From NCBI GenBank assembly GCA_036346225.1, contig JARFIW010000139.1:372001-436000 (forward strand): a stretch of DNA of 64,000 nucleotides, read 5' to 3'. Source of the stretch: Platerodrilus igneus. Taxonomy: Eukaryota > Arthropoda > Insecta > Coleoptera > Lycidae. The notes under the pieces were generated by a model that had not been told where the DNA came from, searched no databases, and was given only the letters and a program-made list of their open reading frames with translations. Position 1 is the first letter of the stretch. Every line of letters begins with the position of its first letter. A program made the position numbers and the translations under genes. This document shows positions 1 to 12,288 of this stretch, in pieces.

Positions 1-559
1 TTGAATCACGATGACATTCGGTTGTAGCATGTGCTTTTGCAGAAGCGACAAAGTCATGATATTTTGTGAAGGGCTTCACAATGAAAGAACCAAGAACCCC
101 TCTTTTAACAGTTGGCCGAAAAACTCCGCAATATTTGCAAAGTGCGCCTTTGAGTTTTGGAGAATACGCAAGCCAATCGTATTGTTGAAGCCAGTCATAT
201 CTAAAAGCACGTCTTCTTTCTTCGGAATCGTTCTTGAAATTATATTTAGGATCTGGTTTGTAAGGATTTGTTAATAATGAAAAGCGAACATCGTCGGAAA
301 GTGTTTCATTCGAGTTAACAAAATTGCCCAAATCGAGCATGTACTCATTCTTATCAGTTGAAAGATTGGTGTCATATTCACATGTGAGAGATTTTAAAGT
401 ATTAGGTGACGAACTACCAGCTTTATTTAGATTATTGACACTATTATGTACTATACTATTACACTCAAAAATAGCATTAGCACCAGCACCGCTACTACTA
501 CAGCCTATGCTAGATGATTCTTTTAGTTCATTTCGTTTGAAAAATTTTCTAATATCCAT
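1..559 (-). CDS. 5' part of a TTF-type zinc-finger protein (ZMYM1-like / hAT transposase-like), runs off the window
   Basis: The minus strand is open for 186 codons from an ATG at 559-557 to the window edge, with no internal stop. The protein begins MDIRKFFKR, an opening common in ZMYM1-like and hAT-derived proteins of animals. Residues about 10-90 are Ser/Asn-rich and low in structure. From about residue 105 a TTF-type zinc finger follows, with FRYDWLQQYDWLAY, then a C141-x2-C144 pair and C182-H183. In this family the domain precedes a hAT catalytic domain, which would lie to the left of base 1. A TTF finger binds DNA, so the product is either a hAT transposase or a gene domesticated from one. 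The intact frame is unusual in this window, where nearly every other coding relic has stops. The domain is clear. Whether the whole gene is intact cannot be told from this part. Confidence 0.75.
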   Translation of the reverse strand, partial: MDIRKFFKRNELKESSSIGCSSSGAGANAIFECNSIVHNSVNNLNKAGSSSPNTLKSLTCEYDTNLSTDKNEYMLDLGNFVNSNETLSDDVRFSLLTNPYKPDPKYNFKNDSEERRRAFRYDWLQQYDWLAYSPKLKGALCKYCGVFRPTVKRGVLGSFIVKPFTKYHDFVASAKAHATTECHRDS

Positions 560-1504
560 TGTTAGTATTGTTACTGATCTTAGATCTGAATTTCTGAAAA
601 AAATAACACGCTTTACTTTTCTGATACTTCAAAAGAAGAGATTTGTTAATCAAATAGACTTTAAAGAAAAAAAAATAAGAATCTCGCAATTGCAAATAAA
701 TATTATTTTTAAATATGTATTCTCACGCATTAGGTACATTAGTACTTACTGCTATCCTATCCGTAACTAAACTGTAACTGCAATCTTCGGCCTTCTATAA
801 AAACAAAAACCAGTAACTACACTACTTATCAACACTGATAATAATAACTACAAGGAAAATGACCGATCAATATCTATCAACATACACGTCTTCTACTAAT
901 TCAACAGTCAGATAAAGTTTCCTAAGTCACAAATTAAAAGTACACCGCATTCGAAAAACACTGAATACAAACTGAAGTCACTGAAGATATAGACGTACTT
1001 TACTGGTATAGATAAAGAATATATTTTTTCTCAGAATAGAACACAATGAGACATTTGTAGAACATTCCAAAGTTTTAGTTGTAGAGTACCTGAACCGGTA
1101 CAATAAGAAAGAAACCATTATGAAAGCCTTTATTTATATTTCGTTTGAATAGAAACTTTCAGGGTAAAGATATTTAGATATTAAAGAATGAAAATAACAG
1201 TTTTGTTATAGGCGGTTAGGGTTACTATTGTAAGGTAATCGCATTAATTCGTATTTCCTGCTTAAAATGACATACAAAGTCGGTCTATTTATAGTTAGAC
1301 AATAGGCATACCTGTAGTGTAATCTCAACATTTAGGTTTACTTTATTTTTAAACAATAGTATAACCGATAGTGAAATCGTAATCTTCTTCAATCTCTAGT
1401 GAAGGTGCACTTCGTGTTGCGATTTCTAACGAAAAAAACAACCAAAGGAACATATTCAGGGGGGGTCAGGCGACCCCCATTGACCCTCTTTGTGGGCCGC
1501 CTAG
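560..1504. other. A+T-rich DNA upstream of the zinc-finger frame, no gene seen
   Basis: No domain or repeat was recognised. A short perfect hairpin (7-bp G/C arms, 4-nt loop) lies at 1461-1478 just before the LINE-A relic. The proximal part may hold the promoter of the minus-strand zinc-finger frame, but no convincing core element is visible. Confidence 0.4.
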
Positions 1505-3245
1505 GTGGTAGACGAGGGTAAGGAAAGATCGGCAGTAGGTTTATTAGGTTTAAATACAAGAAACGACAGCGTAAATAAGCTGTAAAATAATGCGAAATAA
1601 ACAATTTAACAATCACAAACACCTTATTTCAACATCATACTAGAAAACGATAAACATGGAAGATGCCATGAGACATAGGGAGATATCAAATAAACTACAT
1701 TCTTGTTCAACAATAGCTTATAAATCGAGTAAGACTCTAGCAGCTACTCAGAAGCAGATATAGACACTGACTGCAACATAGTAACCATAAAATCCGTGCT
1801 TAAGCTTAAAAATTAGAAGAAAACGTACTTTTTCTTTGAGAAACTTAAAGATAATGATACCACAAAAGGTTTAAGAAAAAGTCAAACAAAATACTGAAAG
1901 ACATCAGGAATATTTCTAATACTAAGAAAGTAGAAACAGAATGGAATAACAATAAATCCAGCTTAGATATGGTGACCAAAGATATTCTGGGATATAAACA
2001 AAAACAAAATAACAAGCCATGCGTAACAAAGGATATCTTGAATTTAATAGAAGATAGGCAAAAATATAAAAATATACCATACGAAGCAGGAAAACCGAGT
2101 TACAAAACCATAAAATGGGAAATTATTCGCAAATGCAGGAAAGCTAAAGAACAATAGGTTGAAGAAAAGTGTAAAGAGGTACAAACTTCGATGGAAATAG
2201 GAAAGACAGACGAAGCATACAAACTAATTAGTATAAACTTTAGCGACATAAAACCGTGTAGCAAAAATATAATGGGCGCGGAAGGAACCGTTATTATAGA
2301 TAATGTAGGGAAAATAGTTAGATGGCAAGAATATGTAGGGAATTTATATGCAGAACAGGAACTAGAAGAACTAGATCAGGAATCAGATATTGAAAAGGAT
2401 GACTTGGAATGAGTTTGAATTAGCATTAAAGGGTCTGACAATAATAAGGCACCGGGTATAGATAAAGTGCAAGCAGAAACTCTAAAAGCCGCTGAACAAG
2501 CAGTAACAGAACGTCTCTTCTAGCTTGCACGTTATATGTATGAGACAGGCGATGTAGCCAATGATGTCAAACGTAATCTCTTGGTCACTATACCACAAAA
2601 AGAAAGGCGCGGATAGATGTGAAAACTTTCGAGCAATAAGTTTGACAGCATACTTGTCAAAATATTAACTAGAATTGTACAATGACGGATAGAAAAACGG
2701 ATGAAGAAATACCAGGAGAAGATTAATTTGGTTTTAAGCAAAATAGAGGAATACGTGTGGCCATTTTAGCTTAAAGGGTGTAAATGAAGAAGATAAAAAA
2801 AAGGAGAAAGTGTGTATATAGCGTTTGACAACATAAAATGGGAGAAAATATTTAAAATACTCAAAATAGACGAATAGTACATAGCTTATACAAAGAGCAA
2901 ACAGCGATAATAAAATTACAACAGGAATGTAATAATAAATAAAATAAATATTATGAAAGGAGTGAAACACGGATGTGCCCTATCTTCAATGATAGGGGAA
3001 GAAAGAAATATGTGGAAAACCCTAAAAATAAGAAAGATAGGATAATAGGACACATACTAAGGAATGAGGGAATAGTGCGGAGTGTATTAAAAGCAGAGAA
3101 TGGAAACTAGACTATTACATACAGATAGTAAAATATGTAGGCTGTGGGAATTTCAAGGAAATGTGTAGGTTAGTTCAGATTACGAAACATAGGAGATATG
3201 CGTCCAACTAGTTTAAGGCGTGAAGACCCATTAATGATGACTTAA
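1505..3245 (+). mobile_element. Decayed LINE-A copy 1 (RTE-like non-LTR retrotransposon), with internal deletion
   Basis: This aligns by eye to the better copy at 31252-34466. It starts inside the endonuclease region at a stretch matching VGEGREGAVGLFG, passes DYILVRQRF-like and linker sequence (LISINFSDIKPCSKNI at about 2230), and reaches the reverse transcriptase start. At about 2985 the frame jumps from motif B (GVKHGCALSS) straight to the C-terminal EERNMWKTL segment, so roughly 600 bp with the catalytic FADD motif are missing. It ends with the family's 3' signature followed by ATGATGACT. Stops and frameshifts throughout rule out a product. Confidence 0.75.
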
Positions 3246-3544
3246 TATTGATGGTCTTTATGATTCCCTTCTAAAACGAATTACTTCTGTTAGTTGGCGG
3301 GCTCTCGGTTTTAATTTAAGCGAGACATTACAAATTTCTGGTCTGCAGGGTCAAATGCATTTTCCTATATGTAGAATCGAAGCAAATGACGTTTTATATT
3401 GTTTCACCACTGCGATGTTCTAAGCAGATATTGTGGGTATCGTATTAAATCGGGATGCGCCAAATCTCGCCTTTATACGTGCGGTAAGCTGTATGCATAA
3501 ATGATAACTTTCATTAAATTTCACTAGTTGAATTACACTTTTGT

Positions 3545-3800
3545 CGTTGAATTTTCTCAAAAAATACCACTTTAGCTTCTATTTTTAACAGGATATTTTT
3601 TTAGATTGTAAACTCACACTTGGTTTTATAGGTAATTTGGTTCAAAGATTTGCTTCGACACAATCACTTGAGCTTCGCTCTCGTGACTTTGTCGAAGCAA
3701 ATCTTTTCATCAAATTTCCAAGTGTTTGTATAAACTAAAGAAATATCTGGCTAAATCAAAGCTCTTCTGGTATTACTTTCGATTAAACTTCAAATTTTAG
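3545..3800. repeat. Long imperfect inverted repeat (foldback/MITE-like hairpin) centred on 3675
   Basis: Around a 5-nt loop (CTTCG, 3673-3677) the two sides are reverse complements for about 125 bp each, with small gaps. The inner 17 bp next to GCTTCGACA / TGTCGAAGC are perfect. Outward, blocks such as CACTTGG, GATATTT and AATACCA recur in inverted order. A transcript would fold into a long hairpin. No coding capacity is visible. A foldback-type MITE is the simplest reading, and a hairpin RNA locus is an alternative. Confidence 0.65.
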
Positions 3801-4455
3801 TTCTTTTGTTTATGGTAAATATAGTTTCAATTGTGGCAGTTAGTATAATTACAACAATAAAAATGAATATTCTTAAAATAAATTACTACCATTTAATACA
3901 ATACTAAGATAAAACATTAGTCATTCAATAAAGTGTAATAAATATCTTAAATATAAGAGGCTGAAAATTATATCAGGGCATCGTGAAATAAATAAAACCA
4001 CACTGTTATATCGAGTAAATAAGTTACTGTGAAAACGAGAATAAAAGTTAAACCTAATATTTAAAACAGTAACTTTTTACAGCGTAATTTTAAGACAGCG
4101 TTAGAATTATGAAGTAAACATATAAATTTATTAATATACATTTCAAGTATAAGAAAGCTTTTACAAATTTTAGTTGTATGTTTAGTTAAGTCGTTAACAA
4201 ACCTCAAATTATTGAATTTATTTGAAATTACCAATAAAAATTAATCAGCTGATTTTACGTTAAGCGTATTGGCTACCTAAAAAGTCGGTCCCAGGCCGCA
4301 ACACAAATTTAAGGCAATCATTCTTTTAAACTTTAAAATTTTCACCTAATGTACTCAAACCAAATATATCAACCATTAATAAATCAAAGTCACCTTCAGT
4401 TTATGTCATAAATGTCAAATTTGAAGTTTTTATTATTTTGACAACGATCCTAGGT
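3801..4455. other. A+T-rich, nothing recognised
   Basis: No open frame, element end or repeat shared with the rest of the window was seen here. Confidence 0.4.
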
Positions 4456-4575
4456 CATGGATCGAAACGTAAATAAAGATGATTTTAAAAACTATGAGTG
4501 GTTTACTTCCTAAAAAAGATTAAGAAAAATGCTAAACAAACCACAACAAACATACAGGGAGTATTTAGTTAAGTC
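4456..4575 (+). other. Coding-like fragment shared with the insert in LINE-A copy 4
   Basis: From an ATG at 4456 the frame reads MDRNVNKDDFKNYEWFTS, a stop, then KRLRKMLNKPQQTYREYL. The same stretch (EWFN..RRLRRMLNKPQQTYKEYL) occurs on the minus strand at 48897-48965, inside a LINE-A copy. Two copies in unrelated contexts show that it belongs to a dispersed sequence of unknown family. It is not recognised as a known domain. The copy here extends further on both sides. Confidence 0.45.
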
Positions 4576-5090
4576 AAAGTTGCATAGTTACAATAGAAAG
4601 TAAACTCACATAATATTAAAGCATGTTCAGACAATGTAGTTTATTCTTGGAAAACCAGACGCTTCGTTAGTAAAATTCACGAATTTGAAGTTGCAGGTGA
4701 TTTAATATCATAAAATACAATGCAACATGTTATATATTGCTTAAGACAGGGGGAAATGCTAAACGCAAGATGTCAACCTTAATAAATCATTGTCACTTGT
4801 TTCTAACATGTTTAAATACAAAACCCAATGCGAAGGATGTATTGTGACATAGGTCACACAGAACGTAAAAATATAGTGGGAGAAAATGATAGAAGTTATA
4901 TTCTGCAAAAAAGAACTAATTAATTATTTGATAGCAGGGACACACACAGGTCAAAGTGTACTCATACGAAAAAATAATAATGCCAAAAGGGCCACGCGAG
5001 TAGGGTAAAAGTTAAGATAGAAAGCTTTAAGTTTGGGAAGTAGTTTAGAAAGTGTATTTGAAAACGTGTTACGTTTTTTTTTCGTGGCAG
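4576..5090. other. A+T-rich; possible internal region of the LTR element to its right
   Basis: On the minus strand this would be the region downstream of the primer-binding site at 5091-5105. No gag or pol frame survives. Confidence 0.35.
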
Positions 5091-5105
5091 CCACGCTGGG
5101 CGCCA
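5091..5105 (-). other. Retrotransposon primer-binding site
   Basis: Read on the minus strand the site is TGGCGCCCAGCGTGG, a typical tRNA primer-binding sequence starting TGGCGCC. It lies 6 nt after an LTR end reading ACGTAACA. The equivalent region after the LTR at 37671 is related but mutated. Confidence 0.6.
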
Positions 5106-5111
5106 AAGTTA

Positions 5112-6045
5112 TGTTACGTTGGCTCGTAGCCGTGCGTAACACCAAGAAAATCAGAGAAAAAATGACCGGGCTCAATCGGAGAGTGGGGGGGGGGGTGTAG
5201 AAAGCAGACCAACATACCTTGTACGCGGCCGTAAGGAGTTAGTGATAATACCTGCAATAAAAAAAATTAGTTAAGCAAACCTGAAAAAAAAGAATAAGCA
5301 TAGCAGCAATGAAACGTCTAAGTTATTCAGTACTTTGTAGAATGTAAATAAAAGAAACTGTTTAGATAAACTATATAATATAACAACGGTAAAAGCAATA
5401 CAGAAAAAGGTTTAGAACAAAGTGAGGTAATATTGGGGAGTAGCAGAAACGTTTCCTCACACACCAATTAAACATAAATCAAATAAAATGTTGACAAAAG
5501 ATAAATAGATAAGACACAATTGGTATGAGTAATTTAGTAGTATTGATTTTTCTTTCTTTCTTTTTTTTTCTATGTTTTAAAATAGCATGCAAGACTATTG
5601 CAAAAGGTATCAGAACGACAAAGATATGGCAAAGCCACGGATAGATATTTAGAGTAATAACAAGTAGAAAATAGTTCAACTTACAAAAGGTCCTTCAGTA
5701 ACGTTTCCCTACAATTGAAGTGTGGGATTCACGATGTCCTGCACTAACGAAGCACTTCACCCTTGACTGTGCGGGTGTTGATGGAACTTATCACACGTTA
5801 CACTAATCACACCTACGTATTTCACTGGTGTTCGCAGCAGACATTGTCATGCTGATGGAACTATGTAGCATTGATAAATTTCTTGTCAATTCTATTTCCT
5901 GAGACACTAATTTCGAAATATTTTGTAACACAAATCGAAAAGAAATGGTAATAAAAATTTAGAATCACGGGCTTTCAAGGCGCGATGTAATGCATTAAAC
6001 TAACAGTAACGTGAGGTGTTTTATTTGCTACCTATGGTAACAAAG
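5112..6045 (-). mobile_element. LTR remnant of a Gypsy-like element related to the 1.24-kb LTR family
   Basis: The right boundary on the minus strand (plus-strand start TGTTACGTTGGCTCGTAG) resembles the starts of the LTRs at 22848, 37671 and 59299. It shares CGTAGCCG and an AGAGTGGGGGG tract a little inside. It is followed on the minus strand by a primer-binding site, so it would be a 5' LTR. The other end is uncertain: GGTAACA near 6045 is one candidate. The internal region to the left is decayed and no 3' LTR was found. Confidence 0.5.
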
Positions 6046-7974
6046 AAAAATCTAATGTTTTTGAATAACGAAATTTGCGCAAACAACGATCTATTTTAGA
6101 TTCGTTGGGGTTAGAAAAATTCAGAAACTACAGTATCACTGTATTTAAATAATCCAAAGTATGCGCTACTCTGAGAAGAAAAGGCCCGCGAAACTAGATC
6201 GCACACACATTAGTCCGAAAGAAAGAATCGGTCAGTTTAGTAAGTTCTACGACTATTATTTCACAAGACAAACAACTAAAAACCACAAATTAGTAAAGTA
6301 CGCGTAAGCAAATAAAACCGTCCGTCAAGTGTTCCGTAAAGCACACGTGCCTCGAATTTAACAAGCTCTACTACTTTTTGTTCAAACCGAAAAGTAACAA
6401 AAACAATTTGTAGAGCAACGCGTATCACTAAAACAATCCAACACTTTACGTATAAAGCATACTTCCTTCAAATGTCATCAGAACTACACTTCGCCGTTAA
6501 TATACAACTCAGTAATTTATAGGAACAAAGCAAACAGAAACAGTATTTTCAACGTAATTAATTTATAGCAACCAAGAACAAAACTACAACTCTGCACTCT
6601 AATCTGTTTATTTAAAACTAGTTGTTACCATGAACTCTTGTCGACTACCCTCACGACTTTGTTAATAACATAAGGCACATACAAAACGTGAATGCCCCAT
6701 CATATCTAATAACTAATTACAGTTGTTTATCATTTTCGATAAGCCGGAAAGCAATTTACGAATAATCCAATTTAAAACTTCGTTGCAATTTATTTGTTAA
6801 TGAAAATCAACCTTCAAATTATCTATCTTTAATTAATCTACTTTTAAAATTAATACCCGGGAGTTAAATTGCATACCAATCTGAAAACTATTCGAAAGTA
6901 TTTACTTTATACAAACAGCGATCCAAAGACGATGTATTTTAAGAATTGAGTAGAGCGTAAAATGTTCAAACTATAAAATTGCACGTTACAAACGTTAAGA
7001 AATATAATAGTACGAGAGAAATGTGAAAGGTTGAACAAAATCGGCTTCAAGATGTAACTTGACTTTTACCGAAAGAAAATATTTAAACGGCACGGGAGCT
7101 TTCGTAAGACTTCACTTGCAGATGTAGCAAGGGGATTAACCATGCGTGAAATTTTGCAAGCTTGTATATGTGTCACGATGAAGGGCTACTTGTGGAATGT
7201 GTTGAGTTAAGAGAGCTGTTTTAGTTGCGATTAAATAGCGAGCAATATTATGAGCTTGTATGTTACTTTTTAAAAATGTATATGTGAATTCTTAATGTTT
7301 ACGGGGTGGTATTCATGTTATTAAAAATGAAGTAAACGCGAACGTTTACTTATTTTGTTGAACGATGAATTAGTGTTGGTTAAATTTAAGAATTATATTA
7401 TCGTGTAAAGAAGTTATACTATTTTGGAATATTTTAAAATACTAAAAAATATATACGTTTGGAAATTTAAATTTAAATTTTATTCGTAGAATTCTGTGTT
7501 AGTTAAGGAAAAAAATTTTAGTAATTTTGAAATGGATCACAAAATAATATAACACAAGACTGTTATTTAATTTGGAATGATAGTAGTGTTGAGGGGCTTA
7601 ATCTAATAATCTCTTTTCTCATTTTTTCAGTAATATATGGCCAGAGTGAGATAATGAAATTTAGGTTTTTTTCAAGAAAAGTGTATTTATATTTTTGTTG
7701 AAGTATTTAATGTTAATAGAGGTTAAATGTAGTGTTGATTTATATATGCATTTACTTCTGAATTGGGATACAATTAGGTCGTTGTAGTATGATATGCAGT
7801 CACGCGAGTGATGGATTCGTATTTAGAAAGCGCATTTTATTTTGAAAATTTTTTTTAACTTGATAAAAGTTTAATGAGTATTTCTACGATACTTTAGGGA
7901 TAGGTATAAAGTGGTTTTAGGAACCCGAAGCAAGAGAACCGTATTTGGAATAACCGTTTTCCGTATAGAAGTAA
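6046..7974. other. A+T-rich, no gene or element recognised
   Basis: Only one short local match to the LTR family was seen, near 6250-6285 (ACAAGACAAACAACTA), which is not enough to call an element. Confidence 0.4.
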
Positions 7975-8246
7975 TATCGAACGGATTGCTGTGACAGACT
8001 TTGGCACCTCTTAATTATAAAAGAAGAAAATCTTTCATGGTAAGTAATTTTGTATTATAGTTTGCTTATATTTCGGTCACTTTATTATTCTTTTTTTTTT
8101 GTTTGTACCATTTTTATAATTTTTTCTATAGGAACTTACTCCCACGCCACTGTAGTTAGCTGAAGCACCTTTAAATTGTCACAGGGTTCCCGCCCCTTCG
8201 GGACAAATTAACGTTTATTAACTTGATCCTCATTTTACCCGTATCA
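7975..8246 (+). repeat. Repeat family R, copy 1, with intron-like segment
   Basis: This shares a layout with 40655-40910 and 46115-46369. A leading block (GGATTGCT..TTTGGCACC) comes first, then a GTAAGT donor at 8040 and 92 nt ending TTTTTTCTATAG at 8131. Next is a block beginning GAACTTACTCCCACGCC, then a terminal module (8177-8246) starting TGTCACAGGG and ending TTTTACCCGTATCA. The module ends are inverted repeats of each other (TGTTACGGG / CCCGTAACA in the best copies). Identity is unknown. Confidence 0.55.
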
Positions 8247-10052
8247 ATTCACCTCGTTAACAATTAGAAGTTGGTCAAACTATAATTGCCACTCATTCCC
8301 CTAGTTTGAACTGAATTAATAATGCTAATGCTAATTTCTAAACGTTACCATGCAAAATATTACTGATCGGCATAATAGTTGCCCAGTAGGCCCAGGTACA
8401 ATATAATACTTTTCTTTTGTGATACATTTGAATAAGGAAACAATACCTTGTACAAATACCAAAAAAATTAGTTTGTTATAATTGTAGTGATAAAATCCTG
8501 CCCAATATAATGTAAAAATTTTCTATGAAAATGATGCCTTAGATATTGATTACATTTTTCCGCAAAATAGTTAAAAATATATACCAATTAATTAACATTG
8601 AACTTGAAGATAAATGCATAATCTTTAAGAAAGACTAAAAATATGAATTACAGATGATTGTTATAGTAAAATCGATGTGCATAGCGTTCCATAAAGTACA
8701 GAAACTTCCCGTTTCAGAGTGCTTTTAACAATAAATATTTATCCCAAAGCAGATAACAATAAGATAATTTTTGAATTAAAAATTGACCTCAAAGAAGGTA
8801 TTGAAAAGTTCTAACAATCCCTCGTGAATATCAGATAGCAAAATGGACCACCATATATCATAAACCCTTACCTGATATCAGAAAGTCGAGAATTTCTTAT
8901 TAATGATGGAAGCCCAAGGTAAATTTGGATGGAAAACGGCTTGAGGAAAAGAAAAACTTTTTAGAGATAAACGGCTAGTAGAGTGTTAGCTCTGGGTAGA
9001 TCATGAGCTTGGGTCATGGGATGTCTGTTGACCAAAAATGTAAATAGTGAGCGCCACCGTATTTTTCAATACAACAACATACAAAAATACCTGTACTTGT
9101 ATTAGGGGAATGCGGAAACCTTAAATCTACACCGCTAATATAGCCACAAAACCTGTATATCAACTTTGCAAAGCACTTACTAAAATCTCAATTACCAGAT
9201 GTGTTACAGATGTCTCGACTTAAGCTGCGAACAAACAAATGCACAACATGGACACCGTTTGTGTCCTTAAAAAAATATTCACCAAAAATAAATCTTATTT
9301 TGAGTTCCAGGAATATATACACCCAGGGTATTTGTTATCATTAGACACAATGTTTGCTCATTAATGACCTAGAAATTTTACTTGAATTTTTAATAATAAA
9401 AAAGTTATGCAAAAATGGATTCTATTCAATTAAATTCACTTAGTTTGTTATAACATAATCTTTTTTAACTAAAATGTTTATAGAAAAGATAATTAGTATG
9501 GTTCTGTCTTTGAAAAAAAACATAAAGATCTCTAAATTAAATATTTCTACATAAATTTACTATAAAGTTTGAGCTCTCTTAATAAATCATATTGCAAATT
9601 TTAATTTTAGTCATCTGTAGTACTACGTCGACTTCACAAAAAAATTTAATTATTTAACTTCTTATAAAATTGCATCTTTCAACAAAGAGTTAGTTTTATT
9701 TAATATCTTATATAAAAAAATTCATCATGTTGTTTAAGAATCAAATTACATGACCTCAAAATTACTAAAGATAGTTTTAAAGTAACGCAAAATAACATGT
9801 GATATTTATATTGGATAGCTAGATATTTTTGACATCATATGTCAATAACAACTTTTTCAGTGTAGTTAACGCTATCTGCTTGTGAAACAATTACGATAAG
9901 CAAACTACATAGCCATCTTTAAAATTTTGCAAAGTTACGAGTTTAGTACGGAATCTTTCTTTTTCTAAATAATTTTTAAGTTAACTAAATCAAGGTAAAA
10001 CTTCAACCTTCTACCTTTCGTAAAACATTTAAATAAATATAACTGGAATTAA
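8247..10052. other. A+T-rich, no gene recognised
   Basis: No element boundaries or coding pattern was seen. Confidence 0.4.
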
Positions 10053-10223
10053 AGATTAAATATCACTCACGTGTCGAAGTACAGTGCGATCAAAAAATTT
10101 GAACTTATGACACCAGATATGGATTATTCGATATACATCTGCGATGCACACAACAGGGAACACACCATTACGAATGAATTTAACGCTGGAATTATAAAGG
10201 ATCTTCTGGGAAAAAAAATTTAA
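10053..10223 (+). other. Unassigned open frame, 56 codons, no ATG at its start
   Basis: This is open from after a TAA at 10050 to a TAA at 10221, and contains LMTPDMDYSIYICDAHNREH. Composition is more protein-like than the surroundings. The first ATG lies inside the frame, after SKYSAIKKFEL. No family is recognised. It could be a decayed exon or element fragment. Confidence 0.25.
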
Positions 10224-10391
10224 CCAAACCAAATCTTCATTAAGTACGTCCTATAATTTTCTTGTATTTTAAACCTTAAACTAAATTTTCATTTCAGCAG
10301 TATTGATGGTATGGACGATATTTACGGTATTGCACTATGAGAAAAACATTACAAAAATTTATCTAATTAATTATACTAACTGTTTTAATGA

Positions 10392-10610
10392 TGGGGGGAC
10401 TTCTATTCCTTCGGCCAGCAGGAATCTACTGAGCTGTTAAAGGTGGAATACAAAATAAAACCATCATTCAACAGCTGCCAGGAACCACATTCCGCACGAA
10501 GGTTAAATCAATTACAACTTCTTGCGGACCGTATTACAGGCCATGTGCCTGGATACCATCTCGATCTTTCTACGCCGCTGATAGCAGCTTACCTGTTCAG
10601 ACGCTCATAG
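10392..10610 (+). other. Unassigned open frame, 72 codons, no ATG start
   Basis: This is open between stops at 10389 and 10608. It includes FYSFGQQESTELLKVEY and ends GYHLDLSTPLIAAYLFRRS. The stretch is clearly richer in G+C than its neighbours. A pyrimidine-rich CAG lies upstream at about 10300. No family is recognised. It may be part of the same relic as the open frame 170 bp upstream. Confidence 0.25.
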
Positions 10611-11939
10611 AAAAGTGACACGAAATAACAATTTGACGATTCTTATTATAGAAACTTAGACCTCTAAAGCGAAGGAGCGCATAAGCTATTATATCTTTTA
10701 TGAATTATTTTAAGTGATCAGATATTTATAAATTATATTTTTATTTTATTGAGATATTCTATTAGATTAATAAGCAAAGTGTAACTGAATAAAAAAATAC
10801 GTTACAGTATAAAACCCAAAGCCTCTCCCTGAAACGCTGAGGTTTTTTATCTTTCGTGAAAGTCAATTTTTGAAGAAAATAGCCCCATTTTCAGCAATAA
10901 GACGAATTCTGATTATTTCATACTAGATTATATGAACAAATGCGGAAATCGAGTAGTAGCTTTGTTCGATAATGCAAATAAATTGACGAGCATTATGAAC
11001 AGCTTAGCGTATTAGTTTTTGAAGAAAATACAGGATAAAGCAACTTGATATTTCAAAATTGAGCGTACAAGCATTTGAACAATGCGGTATGCAAATCTGA
11101 TAGAGTTGTGGCTATATTCTCATAAATTTGAAAAGCTAGCGTCTTTTATTACTACTCTATTAACATCCCTTCCTGTTTTTCGGAGTCATAACGAAAGTCA
11201 CACTTGTTGTTTTTAGGATTATGGTGCGAATAGGAGATACCGGTATAACATAAAGACGATGAAATTGTAGTGGCTTAGCTGATGTTAAATCTAAGAGCCT
11301 AGCGATTTATATTAGATAACTAATTTCAAAGTTATACCATATCGTAGTTTTATGCTTCCACAAATCAGTTTCAAGAACCTGAAAACTTTTCCGACTTGGT
11401 CTGTTACTGACCGCATTAATCTATTAGTTCTTGGTGTTTTAACTGTTTGTTCTTGAAAACTTTTTAACGCTAAACTTTCTTATTCGGAGGTTATAATGGA
11501 CATCAAATCTGAAGAAAATAACGACTTGTAAAACGTTGTAATTTTAAGTTAGGTTTTGAACATTATTTGAATGTATACTATTTAGGTAGTCAGGTTTTTT
11601 ATCATACATGTCTAGTTGTAGGGGATAAAATTGAACTTGCAGCAATTTCTGCAATATTATACTTTTGAAATTGCTGTGGTACATACAAACAAAGGTTTTT
11701 GGAGTAATGCATCTTACATAGCAATGGCAACCCTTAGGTGAACATTAAACTTGAAGTTTAGATTATAACGCGTACGGTAAGTTTGGGTTGAATTATGTCT
11801 GCATTGGTATAAGTTAGTTTATTGCAAAAGTGCAACGTGCTCTACGTCTAGAGCTGCAATATCACGTGCTGCTTTGGGGCATTCGATAGAATAACCACAG
11901 AAACTATGTGCTATTCGTTAAGATTAAAATTGGAACGTA
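10611..11939. other. A+T-rich, nothing recognised
   Basis: No features seen up to the pogo-like element. The target dinucleotide TA of that element is 11938-11939. Confidence 0.4.
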
Positions 11940-12120
11940 GGGGAAAGTTGGGTAAAACGGGATACTTAGTGTTCTAGGTCTCATAACTTCTTGAATAAAG
12001 CAATGCTGGGGACTATTTTTTGGCTCCAGTTTCAGTTATTAATTGGCTTTTGATTGATACCATTTTTATTCAAAAAACAAAAGCCACACGACAAAAAAAA
12101 ATGCATAATAAAAAAGCAGC

Positions 12121-12164
12121 AAGTATCCCGTTTTATCCACCTAGTCGGATAAAACGGGATACTT
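12121..12164. repeat. Subterminal palindrome of the pogo-like element
   Basis: Perfect 18-bp arms (AAGTATCCCGTTTTATCC) with an 8-nt loop. The core GGATAAAACGGGATA closely matches the terminal repeat. Confidence 0.85.
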
Positions 12165-12288
12165 AAGCTTGTATAGTTTCCATAACGTTTAGTCCCCAGT
12201 AAATAAGACACAACATGGCAAATAAAAAAGTTATTATTATTCTTAATAATATAAAAGGAAAGGTTAACAAAAAAAATATTTAAATATG

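Noticed and set aside
6160..6330. Further diverged LTR of the 1.24-kb family
   Set aside because: Only one short match (ACAAGACAAACAACTA) and no terminal motif or duplication could be found.
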